The translations under genes were made by a program, and so were the position numbers. Below, in pieces: positions 44,229-55,282 of a stretch of 64,000 nt of DNA. Each line of letters starts with the position of its first letter. Position 1 is the stretch's first letter. The notes under the pieces are model-generated. The model searched no databases. It was not told the DNA's origin and saw only the letters and a list, made by a program, of their open reading frames with translations. The stretch spans positions 1,054,001 through 1,118,000 of the forward strand of contig NC_064682.1 in the NCBI RefSeq assembly GCF_023278565.1. Reading direction: 5' to 3'. The stretch is from Colletotrichum lupini. Taxonomy: Eukaryota; Ascomycota; Sordariomycetes; Glomerellales; Glomerellaceae.

Positions 44229-45338
44229 ATGGATGCAGACACGTTTGATGGTATGGCAACAGGTGCGGCGGCCAGCGATACGCCAAGCCGGCCAATTGAC
44301 AACGATAGCCAGACAATGGACGACACGCACGCATCGGAGTCACCTCAACGGTCCAAGAACGAAAGTGCACAAAGTCTTCCTGGGAAGGAGGTCGACCGCA
44401 CGATGACTCCTCAGGTAGAAACATCATTACACCTCTTTCTTGGCAAACTCGACTCTGAATCCGAGACCGAAGCCAAGCTCGCAGAGTTGTCCGCCATTCT
44501 TGCAGCGTCACCGGAAGACATTGATACTCGATCATTGAAACCCCCCCACAAGACCCCTTTGCAGATCGCGATTAGGAAAGACGTTTCCCGGACCTTCAAC
44601 TTGCTGATACAAGCTGGTGCCGATGTCAATGTCTTGGATGGAGAAAATACACATTCATTTCACCACGCACTTAAATATTGGAATAGCCCGTACTTGAAAG
44701 TACTCTTGGAACGCGCGACGACAACATGGGACCCTACCTTTAGCGGCCGGTGCTTTCTCCATGACTCCGACTTCTATCATCAAGAAGAAAGTATAATGCG
44801 ACGTGTGTTTGAGTTTCAACGACATTTCCTGAACGAGCAATCATCTTTTTTACTCCAAACACCACTCAACTACACTGTCTTGGTACAAAAAAAGGAAGGC
44901 GTTGCTTTTCTACTTGAACAAGAGCCAGATCTTGGTATTGTGGATTGTCATGGATGGTCGCCCTTGATGACGGCGCTCAAGACAAGTACTTCCGAGATCT
45001 TTGACATCCTGGTTAACTATCTATTTGAACCGGGGAGGGAATCCACCGCGAAAGATGTCATCATTCAGAACAATAACGCAGGAAAGTCTATTTTCGTGGA
45101 ATTCTGCGAGTTGAGTCCCGAACACGAGGCATGGGAAGCCTCTTTTGCCAAGCTTCTTGACAATATTGTTGACAAATTCCCTCATTTGGACTTCAATACG
45201 ACCCCGGTCTACGAAGGCCTTCTAGACTTTGCGATATTTTCGACAAAGCACTCCAAGAGCAAAATCGTGGGCGAATTCGCATTCAGGGTCGTTGGTTGGG
45301 TACTGTTGGATTACGAGGCAGAAAAGGGGCCCTATTAG
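44229..45338 (+). pseudogene. Ankyrin-repeat / CorA-like protein, 5' half, cut by a copia element
   Basis: The first ATG in frame is 44229; an apparent upstream extension has no ATG. The frame MDADTFDGMATG... runs into the retrotransposon at 45304, where eleven LTR-encoded residues and a TAG end it at 45338. Gene-derived sequence is 44229-45303. Ankyrin-type repeats are visible: HKTPLQIAIRKDVSRTFNLLIQAGADVN, then SFHHALKYWNSPYLKVLLER, and TPLNYTVLVQKKEGVAFLLEQEPDLGIVD with GWSPLMTALKTS. The last codons before the break encode FRVVGWV. The continuation lies at 52216 (separate entry); joining 45303 to 52216 leaves the frame unbroken. As it stands only an N-terminal fragment of about 370 residues could be made. 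Confidence 0.88.
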
Positions 45339-45528
45339 GTAGTTAGGTAGGGGTGGTAGGTAGGCAGTCTGGGCCCGTGCAGACGGACCCTTCTACCTAC
45401 CTATACTTACTAAGGGACCGTAGGCTCTGCCCACGATCTTCCCCTCCTATACACACGTAATAGACCTATACTAACCTATTAACTTAGTTATAACTAAAAA
45501 GTCTAACTTATTTACGTATATATTAATA
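45304..45528 (+). repeat. 5' LTR of the copia element (225 bp)
   Basis: Starts TGTTGGATTACG, aligns base for base in length with 51986-52210. Its outer half is nearly intact; its inner half carries many C-to-T and G-to-A changes and ends ATTAATA where the other copy has ACTAACA. Confidence 0.92.
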
Positions 45529-48500
45529 CTAATTAGTAGTTGAATTATATATATATTTTTATTATAAGTTAGTAAGGATATAATCATAAAAAAGATAGCC
45601 TCGACCTACTTTGCTAATTATTCCGACTTATTAACTTAGTTCTATTTATTTGATTAATAATAAGCGGCCTAGTTTATACTACTTTAGCTCTCTTTTACTA
45701 CCGCTAGTTAATAATTAATTAATTAGTTATAGGCTATTAAGAGCGCGCTTTATTACGTACGATCTTTTTTATTAAAACTACCGCTACGGAAGGATTAACT
45801 ATTTTATTATTATTATTAACCTCGCTTCTATTATTAATATTATTTCTATTAGCTTTATTATTATTACTAACTTCCCTCTAATTAAACCGCTCGCAAAGGA
45901 ATTTATTTTAAATATATTATAGCTAAGTATTATTTTAAATTAATAATAAGTAAGAAGAGATTAATTATTAAGAGATTAATTTAACGATCGCTAGCGTACT
46001 AGCGCTTAGTAATAATAAGACTTTTAGAATTATAAGTACGTTAATAGTAAATTTCTTATTAATAGCGAAGTATTTTAAAATACTAAAGAAAGGAAAAGAT
46101 TTTAATAATAATAGTAGTAGGGATCTATTTTATATTATTAATGAATCTACCTCTTTTTAACCTAACGGAAGCTCCGAGACTAGATTAATAAAATAAAATA
46201 CGAGAAGTATTAAAAAGAATCGCTAATTAGTAACTAACGGAATCCTCTATTTATTATTAAAAATATAGTTATAAAAGGCCTTTTTTCCTTTTTTATAACT
46301 TTTTACTAACTTTAGTAACCTTCTATTTATATACCTCGTTAAAAAAGCAGAATTTTTTAATTAGTAATAATAGCCCGCTCACTATTATTAAAACGATCGT
46401 TACGACTAACTTACTACTTTTTTTAACCTAACTAACGTTATATTATAATTATGAATACAATAATTATATGTTATAGTAATTTTTTATTATATAACTTATT
46501 TTATAAATATATTATAATAACCGCCGGCCTTAGTAATAAATAAGAAGGGTCTAACGATTAATTAATATTATTTCTAACCTACCTATACTTTTAAATTATA
46601 GAACTATACTTAATTTTAATTTATTAATAGGATTATATTAACCTAACTTAATAGGGCTTATTTAATATTATACTTACTTTTATAAATAATAAAAAGCTTA
46701 ATACCTTTATTTTTTATATAATAAGATATTATTATTAAGACGGCTTAACGGGCGAGGAGCTATAAAAGGACTTTAAGACCGATTTTTAAAGCTAAGAAGT
46801 AGGGGACTTCTTAAAAATAAAAAGTGCGATTTTTAAAAAGCTAAGAGACTTCTTTATAAATAATAATATTAATTTAATAATTAAAGATCGTAGTTAAATA
46901 ATAAAAAAGATTACTAGTACTCTTAATACTTAATACTTCCTTATTTAGATTTTTAAAGAGATCGTAGCTTATTATAGCCGTATTAAATACTTTAATATAT
47001 TATATTACGATCTTTATTTTTTTTATTTACTATTCTTATAGTTAGTAAATATTAATAATTTTATTTAGTAAGCTAGAGAGATAGTAAGGGAATCTTTATA
47101 ACCCTAACTTACTTAATTTTAATAATTAAAATTCCGACTTTAGCCTCGCTATTAACTAACTAACTTACTACTTTTTTAAAAAAAAGAAGAGGAAGAACTA
47201 GAGAATAAAGTTATTATTACTTAATAGCGAGATTTACCCTGTTAGATACTATACTTTAATATAAAAACTAAAGATAATATTATACCCAATACTTATTAAT
47301 TAATTAACCTTGCTAAGCTTTATAATAATAAGAATAAGTATAGTAATAGGAAGTACGATGTTTTTAATAAGAAGCTTCGGATTTTTAAAGTACTATGCTA
47401 ATAAGTAGGAACTAGTAAACGATATTATTCTAGTACTTTCTTAAATATGCTTAAGGGAAGGGCGTTAACTTTTTATTTTAACTAACTTAGTAGTACCTCT
47501 AACTTACTTAGTTTTAACATAATATATTAGAGGACTTAGGAATATTTTAAGCTATTTATAAGCCGTTAAAATTACTTTACTAAGCTTTATAACCTCTATT
47601 AATACTTTATAGTTCGTAAGAACTTAGGTAAGTTAAATTAATAAATTCTATAAGTACTAATTAACTATATTATAATTCTCTATAAGGCGCTAGCTACTTA
47701 GGGATTTATTTTTAATATAAGTAACTAACTCCTCTATTATATAAGTAGTATACTAAAATATAAACTTACTATACTTAACCTAGTATTTATATTTATTAGT
47801 ATTTATTATTAGCTTAGTATTTTAATTAATACTATAAAAAGAGAGCGTAACCGTAATAAGTAGTAGTATTTTTAAAATAGTACTTATAATAAAGAGGTCC
47901 CCGCTATTTACTAAACCGACCGTACTTATAGTAACTTTAGTAAAGAGACCCGATTTAATAAGTAGAATTAACGTAGCCGCGGTATTATTAATAAAAAGTG
48001 TTTTATTTATTATAAAACTAGCTATTAATTAACTAAGTACTTAGAAAAAGAGCGACGTTAAGTATATAAGAAATATAAAGATAGTAAGGAAAGAAATAAG
48101 AGATTTATACTAAGTTTATATTTATAATTCCTCGCTTTTTATAAAAGAACCGCCCCTATTAATAATAATAATAATAATATTATAATTTAATACTTTAATA
48201 ACCTCGACTTTAATTATAAAAATAATTACGAAGACGAAGTTTAGATTTTAATAATATATTTTATAACTACTATTAGCGGCAAAACTTTTATAAATATCCT
48301 CGCTATTTAAGTAATAGAGTATAGCCTTATTAATACTACTTTTATTAACGAGTTAACTAAGCTTATAAAACTAGCGACCTCTTTTTTATTAAATAAGAAG
48401 TACTTATTAAGGGACTTTTAAAATGTTATACTTAATACTAGTGCTATAGAATTCTTAATTACGGGCTACTCTTAACTCTTTATATTATAATAATAACGAC

Positions 48501-51500
48501 CCGAAGTTATTTTTAATATTTTTAGAACTAGCGAGATAAGTATTCGATTTAGTAACGGCGAACTTATAAAGTTATTAGGATTTATAATCGTTAGTACTTT
48601 ATTTAATAATATTACTTTTTATGTCTTATTAACTAATACTCCTTTTTTATACTACTTAAGGGATATAGATAAGCTAGGAGTATATTTTAATAATATTAAT
48701 AACTTATTAATTAAGGGAGATATTATAGTACTTATTATTTATAAATAGGGATACCCTTAGTTTTTACTTTTTAATAATAAAAAAGCTATTGCTAATTACT
48801 TAATAGAGGGTAAATTATACTACTTATATTAGCGCTTTAGCTACCCTTTAGTTCTTTATTTCTTAAAGCTATTTTAGTAGTTTAGTAACGATATAAAGAT
48901 CGTAGCCCTCGAGAAGCTTACGAAGATTTATTAATAATACTAACTTAACGCTACTACCCCTAGCCGATTTAAATTTACCTTATGAAATAATTACGATTTT
49001 AATTATAAAGTCGTAATTAACGTAATATACTTAATAAATTATAAAGGTACTAACTAACTAATACTTTACGTTATTAATACTATTACTTCTTTTTAAGTAG
49101 TAAGGTTCTTTGCGAATATGATTACGAAGTATATATAGGAGGCTCTTTAGCTATATTAAATTAATATTTACCTCGGTCTACCGGATTAGATTATTATAGA
49201 TATTAATAAGAACTTTAGTGCCGTAGAGTTTAAATTTTTTATTAGATCTATATTTATTAAGGTTAAAGAAGTACCTATCGAAGCTTATAATAGTATTAAT
49301 AAGGCTAAGAGATATTACGTAGTACTTAAAAGGGTATACGATATTATTTAAAATAAGTACTTATTAATAAGCGCGGAGGTTATATTTTAGGCCGTAATTA
49401 AGGTAGTTAACGATATAATTAGCCTAAATAGCCTCGTTTTTATACTCCTCGTTTTCGGAGCTTTTTTGCGTATTTTTAACGAATTTTTACCGTTACTAAA
49501 TATTATTTAATATATAAAGGTAGTTAAGAAAGTAATAAGAGAAGTCCGCAGACTTTATATTAATAAGTAAATAAGCGAGGTACTAGCTATTCAAAACGGC
49601 CTAAATATTTTTTATATTATTAATCTATTATTATAGTTAAATATTAAAGTCTAGCGAAAAGGTAAGGGATAAAAAGGCCTATTTAAGCTCGTTTTAATAA
49701 ATAATACTACTTACGTAATAGAATTATTTTACGGCTTAATAAGCTTCCGGGCTATTATAGTTAAACCCTAGTACTTAAAAGAGGTCGACTCCGAGCCACT
49801 AGTTACGATAATAGAGTATATTAACTACTTATTAATCCCTATGATTAACTAGCTAACTAATAATAGCGCTATTATAAATAAAGTTTTTAATAAGATCGTC
49901 GTTATAATTAATAATAACTTTTTATTACGGAGTAAAAAAATTAAAAAAATATTAATATAGCACGGCCGTAGTAATATTTTTATAACTACGACTTACTTTA
50001 TATTTAAAAAGGAGGTAAATCTTAAGCTAGTTACTAAGCTCCGTAATAAGAGTATTATTACTATCCTAAGAGTACTTTTTATAAAATCTATTAATAAAGA
50101 GCTTTTAGGATTAGTAAAGAGAGGGGTAATTAAATTTATTTAACTTAGCCCTAAATATAAGGATATAAAGATATTTACATCTCAATTCGTTAACAAGAGT
50201 AAAAATCTAGGACTTAACCTTATTAAAAAGTTTTATTTAGTTATATAAGGGTATAATAATAAAGAAAAAAAAGAGATCTTTATATAATTATTAATAATTT
50301 AAAAAACTAATTAACGTCTAATCCTCGCCCTAACCCTAACCCTAATCCGGGAAGGCTACGTCGTTTAGTTACGAAATATTACTTAAGTATATATATAATC
50401 GAGCTAACTTTTTATTATAAGGTTTTTATTTAATTACTAGCTCGGATCTATTATTTATACCCTAAGGGTATTATTCTATACGTCGTATAGTTATTATACG
50501 GTTTTATAAAATTTAGTACTTATTAATAAGTAATATATAATAAGTATTATTTAAAAATACTCTAAATAATAATATTTACGTTCGATCTATACTTACTAAT
50601 CTCGATAAGAGAAAGCGGATTATTTAGTATTATTAGTATATAAACTAATAATATTATTAGATTATTAAATAAGACTATTAGTTAAAAAGAAAAACCGAGC
50701 TTAAGCGCACTAAGCTATTAGCTAAATTAAAATAATAACTATTAACTAACGAGCTACTTATTTTTAATAGCGGGATTATCTTATTAAAAGGTATTAATAT
50801 AGTATTTAAATAGAAGAACTAAAGGAAGAAGCTTAAGTAAGTTAACCCCTCGGTATTAAATATTAAATAATAATTCGTTAAATAGCGAGCTCGAGGTACT
50901 TATATTATATTAATTTATTAACTAGAAGTAGCTTTTAATATATCGTTTATTACTTAATACTAAATAGATCCGTTATTTACTAACTACGCTATGCTAAACC
51001 GTTATATTAAATAGTAAATAGAATACTTAGACCGAGGGCTTATATTCGTACTATTAAATCTAATTATAGCTAAACTTTTTATCTTTATAAATAGGTTATT
51101 TATAAATAACGCTAATTATACCTTATAACTAGGTTATATTATTATTTTTATAAATAAAAAATAAATTAACAAGAGCTTTATAATTAATAATAATATTATT
51201 TATTATAGTTTTATAAAGAGTAAAAGGATTACTTAGAGCGTATTAGTATTAGAAGTTTATAAAATAGTTATAAGCGTTAATATTACTTATACTATTTTAA
51301 TTACCCTAGACTTTATTACTAAATAACTCGACGTTCTAAAGATCTTTATTATAGTTTATATGGATTTATATTTACTATATAAATACCTTATTAAGCTAGG
51401 TATTATAAAAAAAAAGCGCTTTATAATAGATATTATAATACTTAGGTAATTATATAAACGCCGCGAGCTTTATAAGATTTATTAAATTAGTAGTAACGAT

Positions 51501-51985
51501 AACTTAATTAATAAGTTTATAAAGAGTATACTAAATAAGTCCCTCGAACGATTCGTTAGTAAAGGAATTATTATAGTTAAAATAAAAAGATAGGTAATAC
51601 GTAATTAAAATAGTAATATATTATAAATAGTAAGTTATTTAGCGAACGTATATACCTCTCGGGCTTTGGCTTAGAAAGAAACGTACGTATTTAGGGCATA
51701 ATTAAACTAATAAAAAGCTCTTTTTTAATTACGTTAGATTTAACGATTTCCGAGGAGTTTAGGTATATAGATTATATATATTAGAGGATTAAGAAGTAAT
51801 CAGAAGGAGGGGATACTAAAATTTCTATATAAATAATTATAACGGAAGTTATACTAAAATTTTAATATACGGCTTTAGGTATTTCTAAATAGGGGATTAA
51901 CTATAAATTTTATTATTAGTTCTTATTAGTAGGGGACCTAGCCCCTATTCTAGCCTTTTTTATCATAAAAGTAAAAGATTACTAA

Positions 51986-52210
51986 TATTAGATTACGAGG
52001 TAGAAAAGGGGCCCTATTAGGTAGTTAAGTAGGGGTGGTAGGTAGGCAGTCTGGGCCCGTGCAGACGGACCCTTCTACCTACCTATACCTACTGAGGGAC
52101 CGCGGGCTCTGCCCACGATCTTCCCCTCCTACACACACGCAATAGACCTATACTAACCTATTGACCTAGTCGCGACCAAAAGGTCTGACCTGCTTACGTG
52201 TATACTAACA
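51986..52210 (+). repeat. 3' LTR of the copia element (225 bp)
   Basis: Starts TATTAGATTACG (G-to-A changed relative to the 5' copy) and ends GTGTATACTAACA directly before the GGTAC duplication. Here the inner start is mutated and the outer end is well preserved, the mirror image of the 5' LTR. Confidence 0.92.
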
Positions 52211-52215
52211 GGTAC

Positions 52216-55202
52216 CGAATAGATTACTTTTTCAGAGGTTCCAGAAAGGTAAAGCGGCAGTCCCTCCTAGCATATTTAACGATTTTGACTGATCACAAGA
52301 AGACGCTACTCTTATGGATGAGATTCTTTGCTGGCTTGCATGTCGAAAAGAGCGGCACAATGTAGCCGTTACCATTCTCAAAGAACTGACTGCTCAAGAT
52401 CAGACTGCAAATATCGACCAGAATGGCTGGACGTTGGCTCACTGGGCGATATATCATAGATTGCCTTCAGTACTTCTACGGTGCCCGCCTTTGACAGCCG
52501 GCGACAAATCTCGCGGCCAGGAGATTATTAGTCATCTAAAAACGTCGAGCAAAACAAAGGAGCCACAGCCTTTCGCAAGAGACAGTGCCAAGGAGGTAAA
52601 ACAAGACAATCAAAGGACCAGGAATGAGCAAGGTTGTACAGAAACTCAGGATCGAGTCCTTGACGCGATGAGGGATATCCTTGACTTCATCGGCCTAGAG
52701 ACAACCCTTAGAGCCAGGGAGCCCCTCAGAATCACCAAACCGACCAGCAGCAGAATCAAAGATTGCTTGAACGAGTTCCAGGCAAGCATTGTCGAAGTCC
52801 GACAAAACGAAAATGAGTTCAGCATGGGTGCTAGATTCAGGGGGGTCTACGATACCATTTATGATGAGAAGGAAAGTTTCACGACAATCAGAAACGCAAT
52901 AGAACAGTTCCGAAAGTCGACTAAGGAGTGGGCTCCAAGCACCCAAGTGTCCGGGAAAGGCCTCACGTGGGTCCATCTTCCAGCAGCCAATGTAAGCCTG
53001 ACAGATTATCGGAATTTTCCTTGGGATGAATGAAGCTAATCAAGTGAAAGATGGAATGGATGATGGTGAGATCACCGAATAAACTTTCTCTCATACGTTC
53101 TACACTTCATCCTACATTTCAAAACTAACAGTACTAATGAATAGGATACTATGAAGAAAATTTGTATTTCACATCCATCCCGACTCGAACACTGGGATGA
53201 GGTTGCTGCATTTTTGCGTGCAAGCTGGTCTCAGGTCCCAGACAAAACATCCCCATCACGATTCATGCGGCCTCAATACGTCATTCTGAATCATAAGGAG
53301 AAAACAGGCGAAAGTTAGTCCAAGTGCCTTTCCTCTTTGGATATTGCATCCATCTGATGTGGCCTCAATATTGCAGACAATGATACTTATTCTTTGGGAA
53401 CTGGCAAGAATGGTGGACTGGCTTCCGCTCTTTACGTAAGACCAGTCAATAACAACATCGAATACTCTTGTAGACATCTGATGATGAAAACAGATGCCGT
53501 TTATCTTGGCCGACTATAAGCGACATGAAACAAACAACAATAGGAGAGACTTCCAAGACATTCTAAATGGCTATTACCAAAGCCGGGGCTCCGTCGTTCA
53601 TGATGCACCTACACTGGACGAGCACTACTACCACTTTGCTGCAGATGAGGAGTCTCAAAGAGACCGAGGCCACAGGAACAAGAATCAAGTCTTCACCAAG
53701 TACCAGCAAGAAAATAAGACGGGTGAGCCATTGGGGCTCATCAGAATCAGCCAGTTATGGGCCTGGACGATTGAAGACGGCAAGTAACTTACAAGAGGTC
53801 AACTTTTTATCGCTAGTGCATAAAACTAATAACAAAGTATAGAATGGTTAATCACATCCGCTTCCTGTGCCGAAATCGACAACGAGAGAACAATTACGTT
53901 TATCAACTCTATCGTCGACCACCTTCGCACTCAAGTTGAAGAGGGTAGTCGTGAACGTGGCCCGAATTCTGCTGCAGAGCTGAGCAAATCCATTGCCGAG
54001 TACTGCGTTGGGACTTATGACAGACAAAAAGAGGTCCAGAAATCGAAGCTTGACAAGAAGAATGGAAATCAACAAAATCTCGCGATGGATGTCACGAAGG
54101 ACAATGTGTCTACTGACATAAGCGGATCGACCACGAGGCATGAAGCCGAAACCAGCGAGATATCGATCCGCCAAACTTTTTCTAATTTCATCAACCGAAT
54201 TGTTTGTGATGTCTAGCCTAATACACTTGACAAAAAGCAAATCAGCTAATCAACTTTATAGGGAAGACAAGAAGCCGACTTATATGGCCAGTTTTCCGGC
54301 TATACAAGGACTTTGAGGCAAGAGGAAGAGACTAGCAGTAGTCACGGCAACCCATTGACAACCGAGGAAGCAGACAAGAAGGCAGCCCAGCTTTTGTTCG
54401 AGATCAAAGATGTCCGTGACGAGTTGAACATACTCAGAACCGTTGCCGAATTTCAACGGAAGGTTCAGTCGCGCATGGATGGCAGAGAGCCTAACGCGAT
54501 CAGCACTGTGTTGGATGCAGACCTAACAGCTGCATATGTCAGAAATGACATTGATGAAATGGACAAGCTTGCTGGGAGGATTAGAGATGCTGTGAGTTCA
54601 TCATCCCAACACCAATTGAGATGAGCAAAGTACTGATGATTGATTTCAGTTGCATACCACCATCACACTTCACGAGAGTGAGATTTCTCTAGACCAGGGG
54701 AAAAGGGTGATGATGTTTACGGTGATTACTGCTTGGTTTGTAAGTCTTCTCAGTACTCAATCTCTCCCTGTTCAAGGAAATAACTAAGTCATTACAGTTG
54801 CCTGCTTCATTTCTCACCTCTTTGTTCGCCCTGGACGTGTCATCTTTTCTTCAAGCACCATTGTGGTCTTTACTCGTTACCCGTATGTGTCTATCATTGC
54901 ACCTCTCCGCTCGGCATACTAACACCGCCTCCTTAGTGCTTGTGCCTTGTCTCGTCCTCGGGTTGACAGGAGGCTACATGTATTACGGGCGGCACATCAA
55001 AAATGTCGCGAGCAAACTACCTCACTCCTGGGAAACAACTCCAAAAGACGTCTCTCACAGTCAAAGGAAAGAGACAGGAAACCTCACAGTGGGCAGCGCA
55101 TCAGCCGCCAATACAAGGCGAAACGGGCTTTGGCGATCTTTGCCCGGGGTGAGACATCGAGGAAGCAGAGGCCGTGAGAACGGCGTAGAAACTCAAGTCT
55201 GA
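52216..55202 (+). pseudogene. Ankyrin-repeat / CorA-like protein, 3' half, beyond the copia element
   Basis: Exons by splice signals and frame: (44229-45303 +) 52216-52991, 53051-53065, 53145-53313, 53377-53435, 53494-53779, 53843-54201, 54262-54591, 54650-54739, 54798-54882, 54937-55202. Summed with the 5' half this is 3510 bases, exactly 1170 codons, with one internal stop: TGA at 52290-52292, readable as CGA changed by C-to-T. Content in order: another ankyrin-like piece (NGWTLAHWAIYHRLP), a WVHLPAAN motif, ALYMPFI, a TLDEHYYHFA motif with QVFTKYQ, RISQLWAWT joined to EWLITS, then TVITAWFLPASFLTSLFALD and a second hydrophobic stretch (LVPCLVLGLTGGYMYYG). This is the fungal family with a CorA-like two-helix membrane end; the GMN motif of true Mg2+ channels is replaced. 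Introns are 54-79 bp; one is GC-AG. Confidence 0.85.
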
Positions 55203-55282
55203 TACCGTCGAATGGGCAGCATTCCTTCGAAATCTCTCTATGGAATGATTATGTGTTTAGACCATGTCAATTAAGCTGGGTA

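Larger units (their letters stand above)
45304..52210 (+). mobile_element. Ty1/copia LTR retrotransposon, full length but RIP-destroyed (6907 bp)
   Basis: Bounded by two 225-bp direct repeats beginning TG and ending CA in the better preserved copies, and by the 5-bp target duplication GGTAC (45299-45303 and 52211-52215). The interior is very AT-rich with stops in every frame. Plus-strand domain ghosts remain in the order typical of copia: a CX2CX4HX4C zinc-knuckle spacing at 47999-48040 with Cys/His codons changed by G-to-A or C-to-T; an L-D-T-G-A-like protease loop at 48431-48445; an integrase catalytic region around 49000-49800; reverse transcriptase around 50160-51060; RNase H around 51060-51560. 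Integrase before reverse transcriptase separates copia from Gypsy. A purine tract AGAAGGAGGGGA lies at 51802-51813. It cannot encode active proteins. Confidence 0.92.

Noticed and set aside
50328..50345. Three tandem CCCTAA units resembling an interstitial telomere
   Set aside because: They lie in the frame of the decayed copia reverse transcriptase and read as alternating Leu-Thr codons in a conserved helix (LILALTLTLIREG); the coding origin explains them.
45529..51985. AT-rich block as a possible centromere or mitochondrial insertion
   Set aside because: LTRs, target duplication and copia domain relics in the right order explain it as a RIP-decayed retrotransposon.
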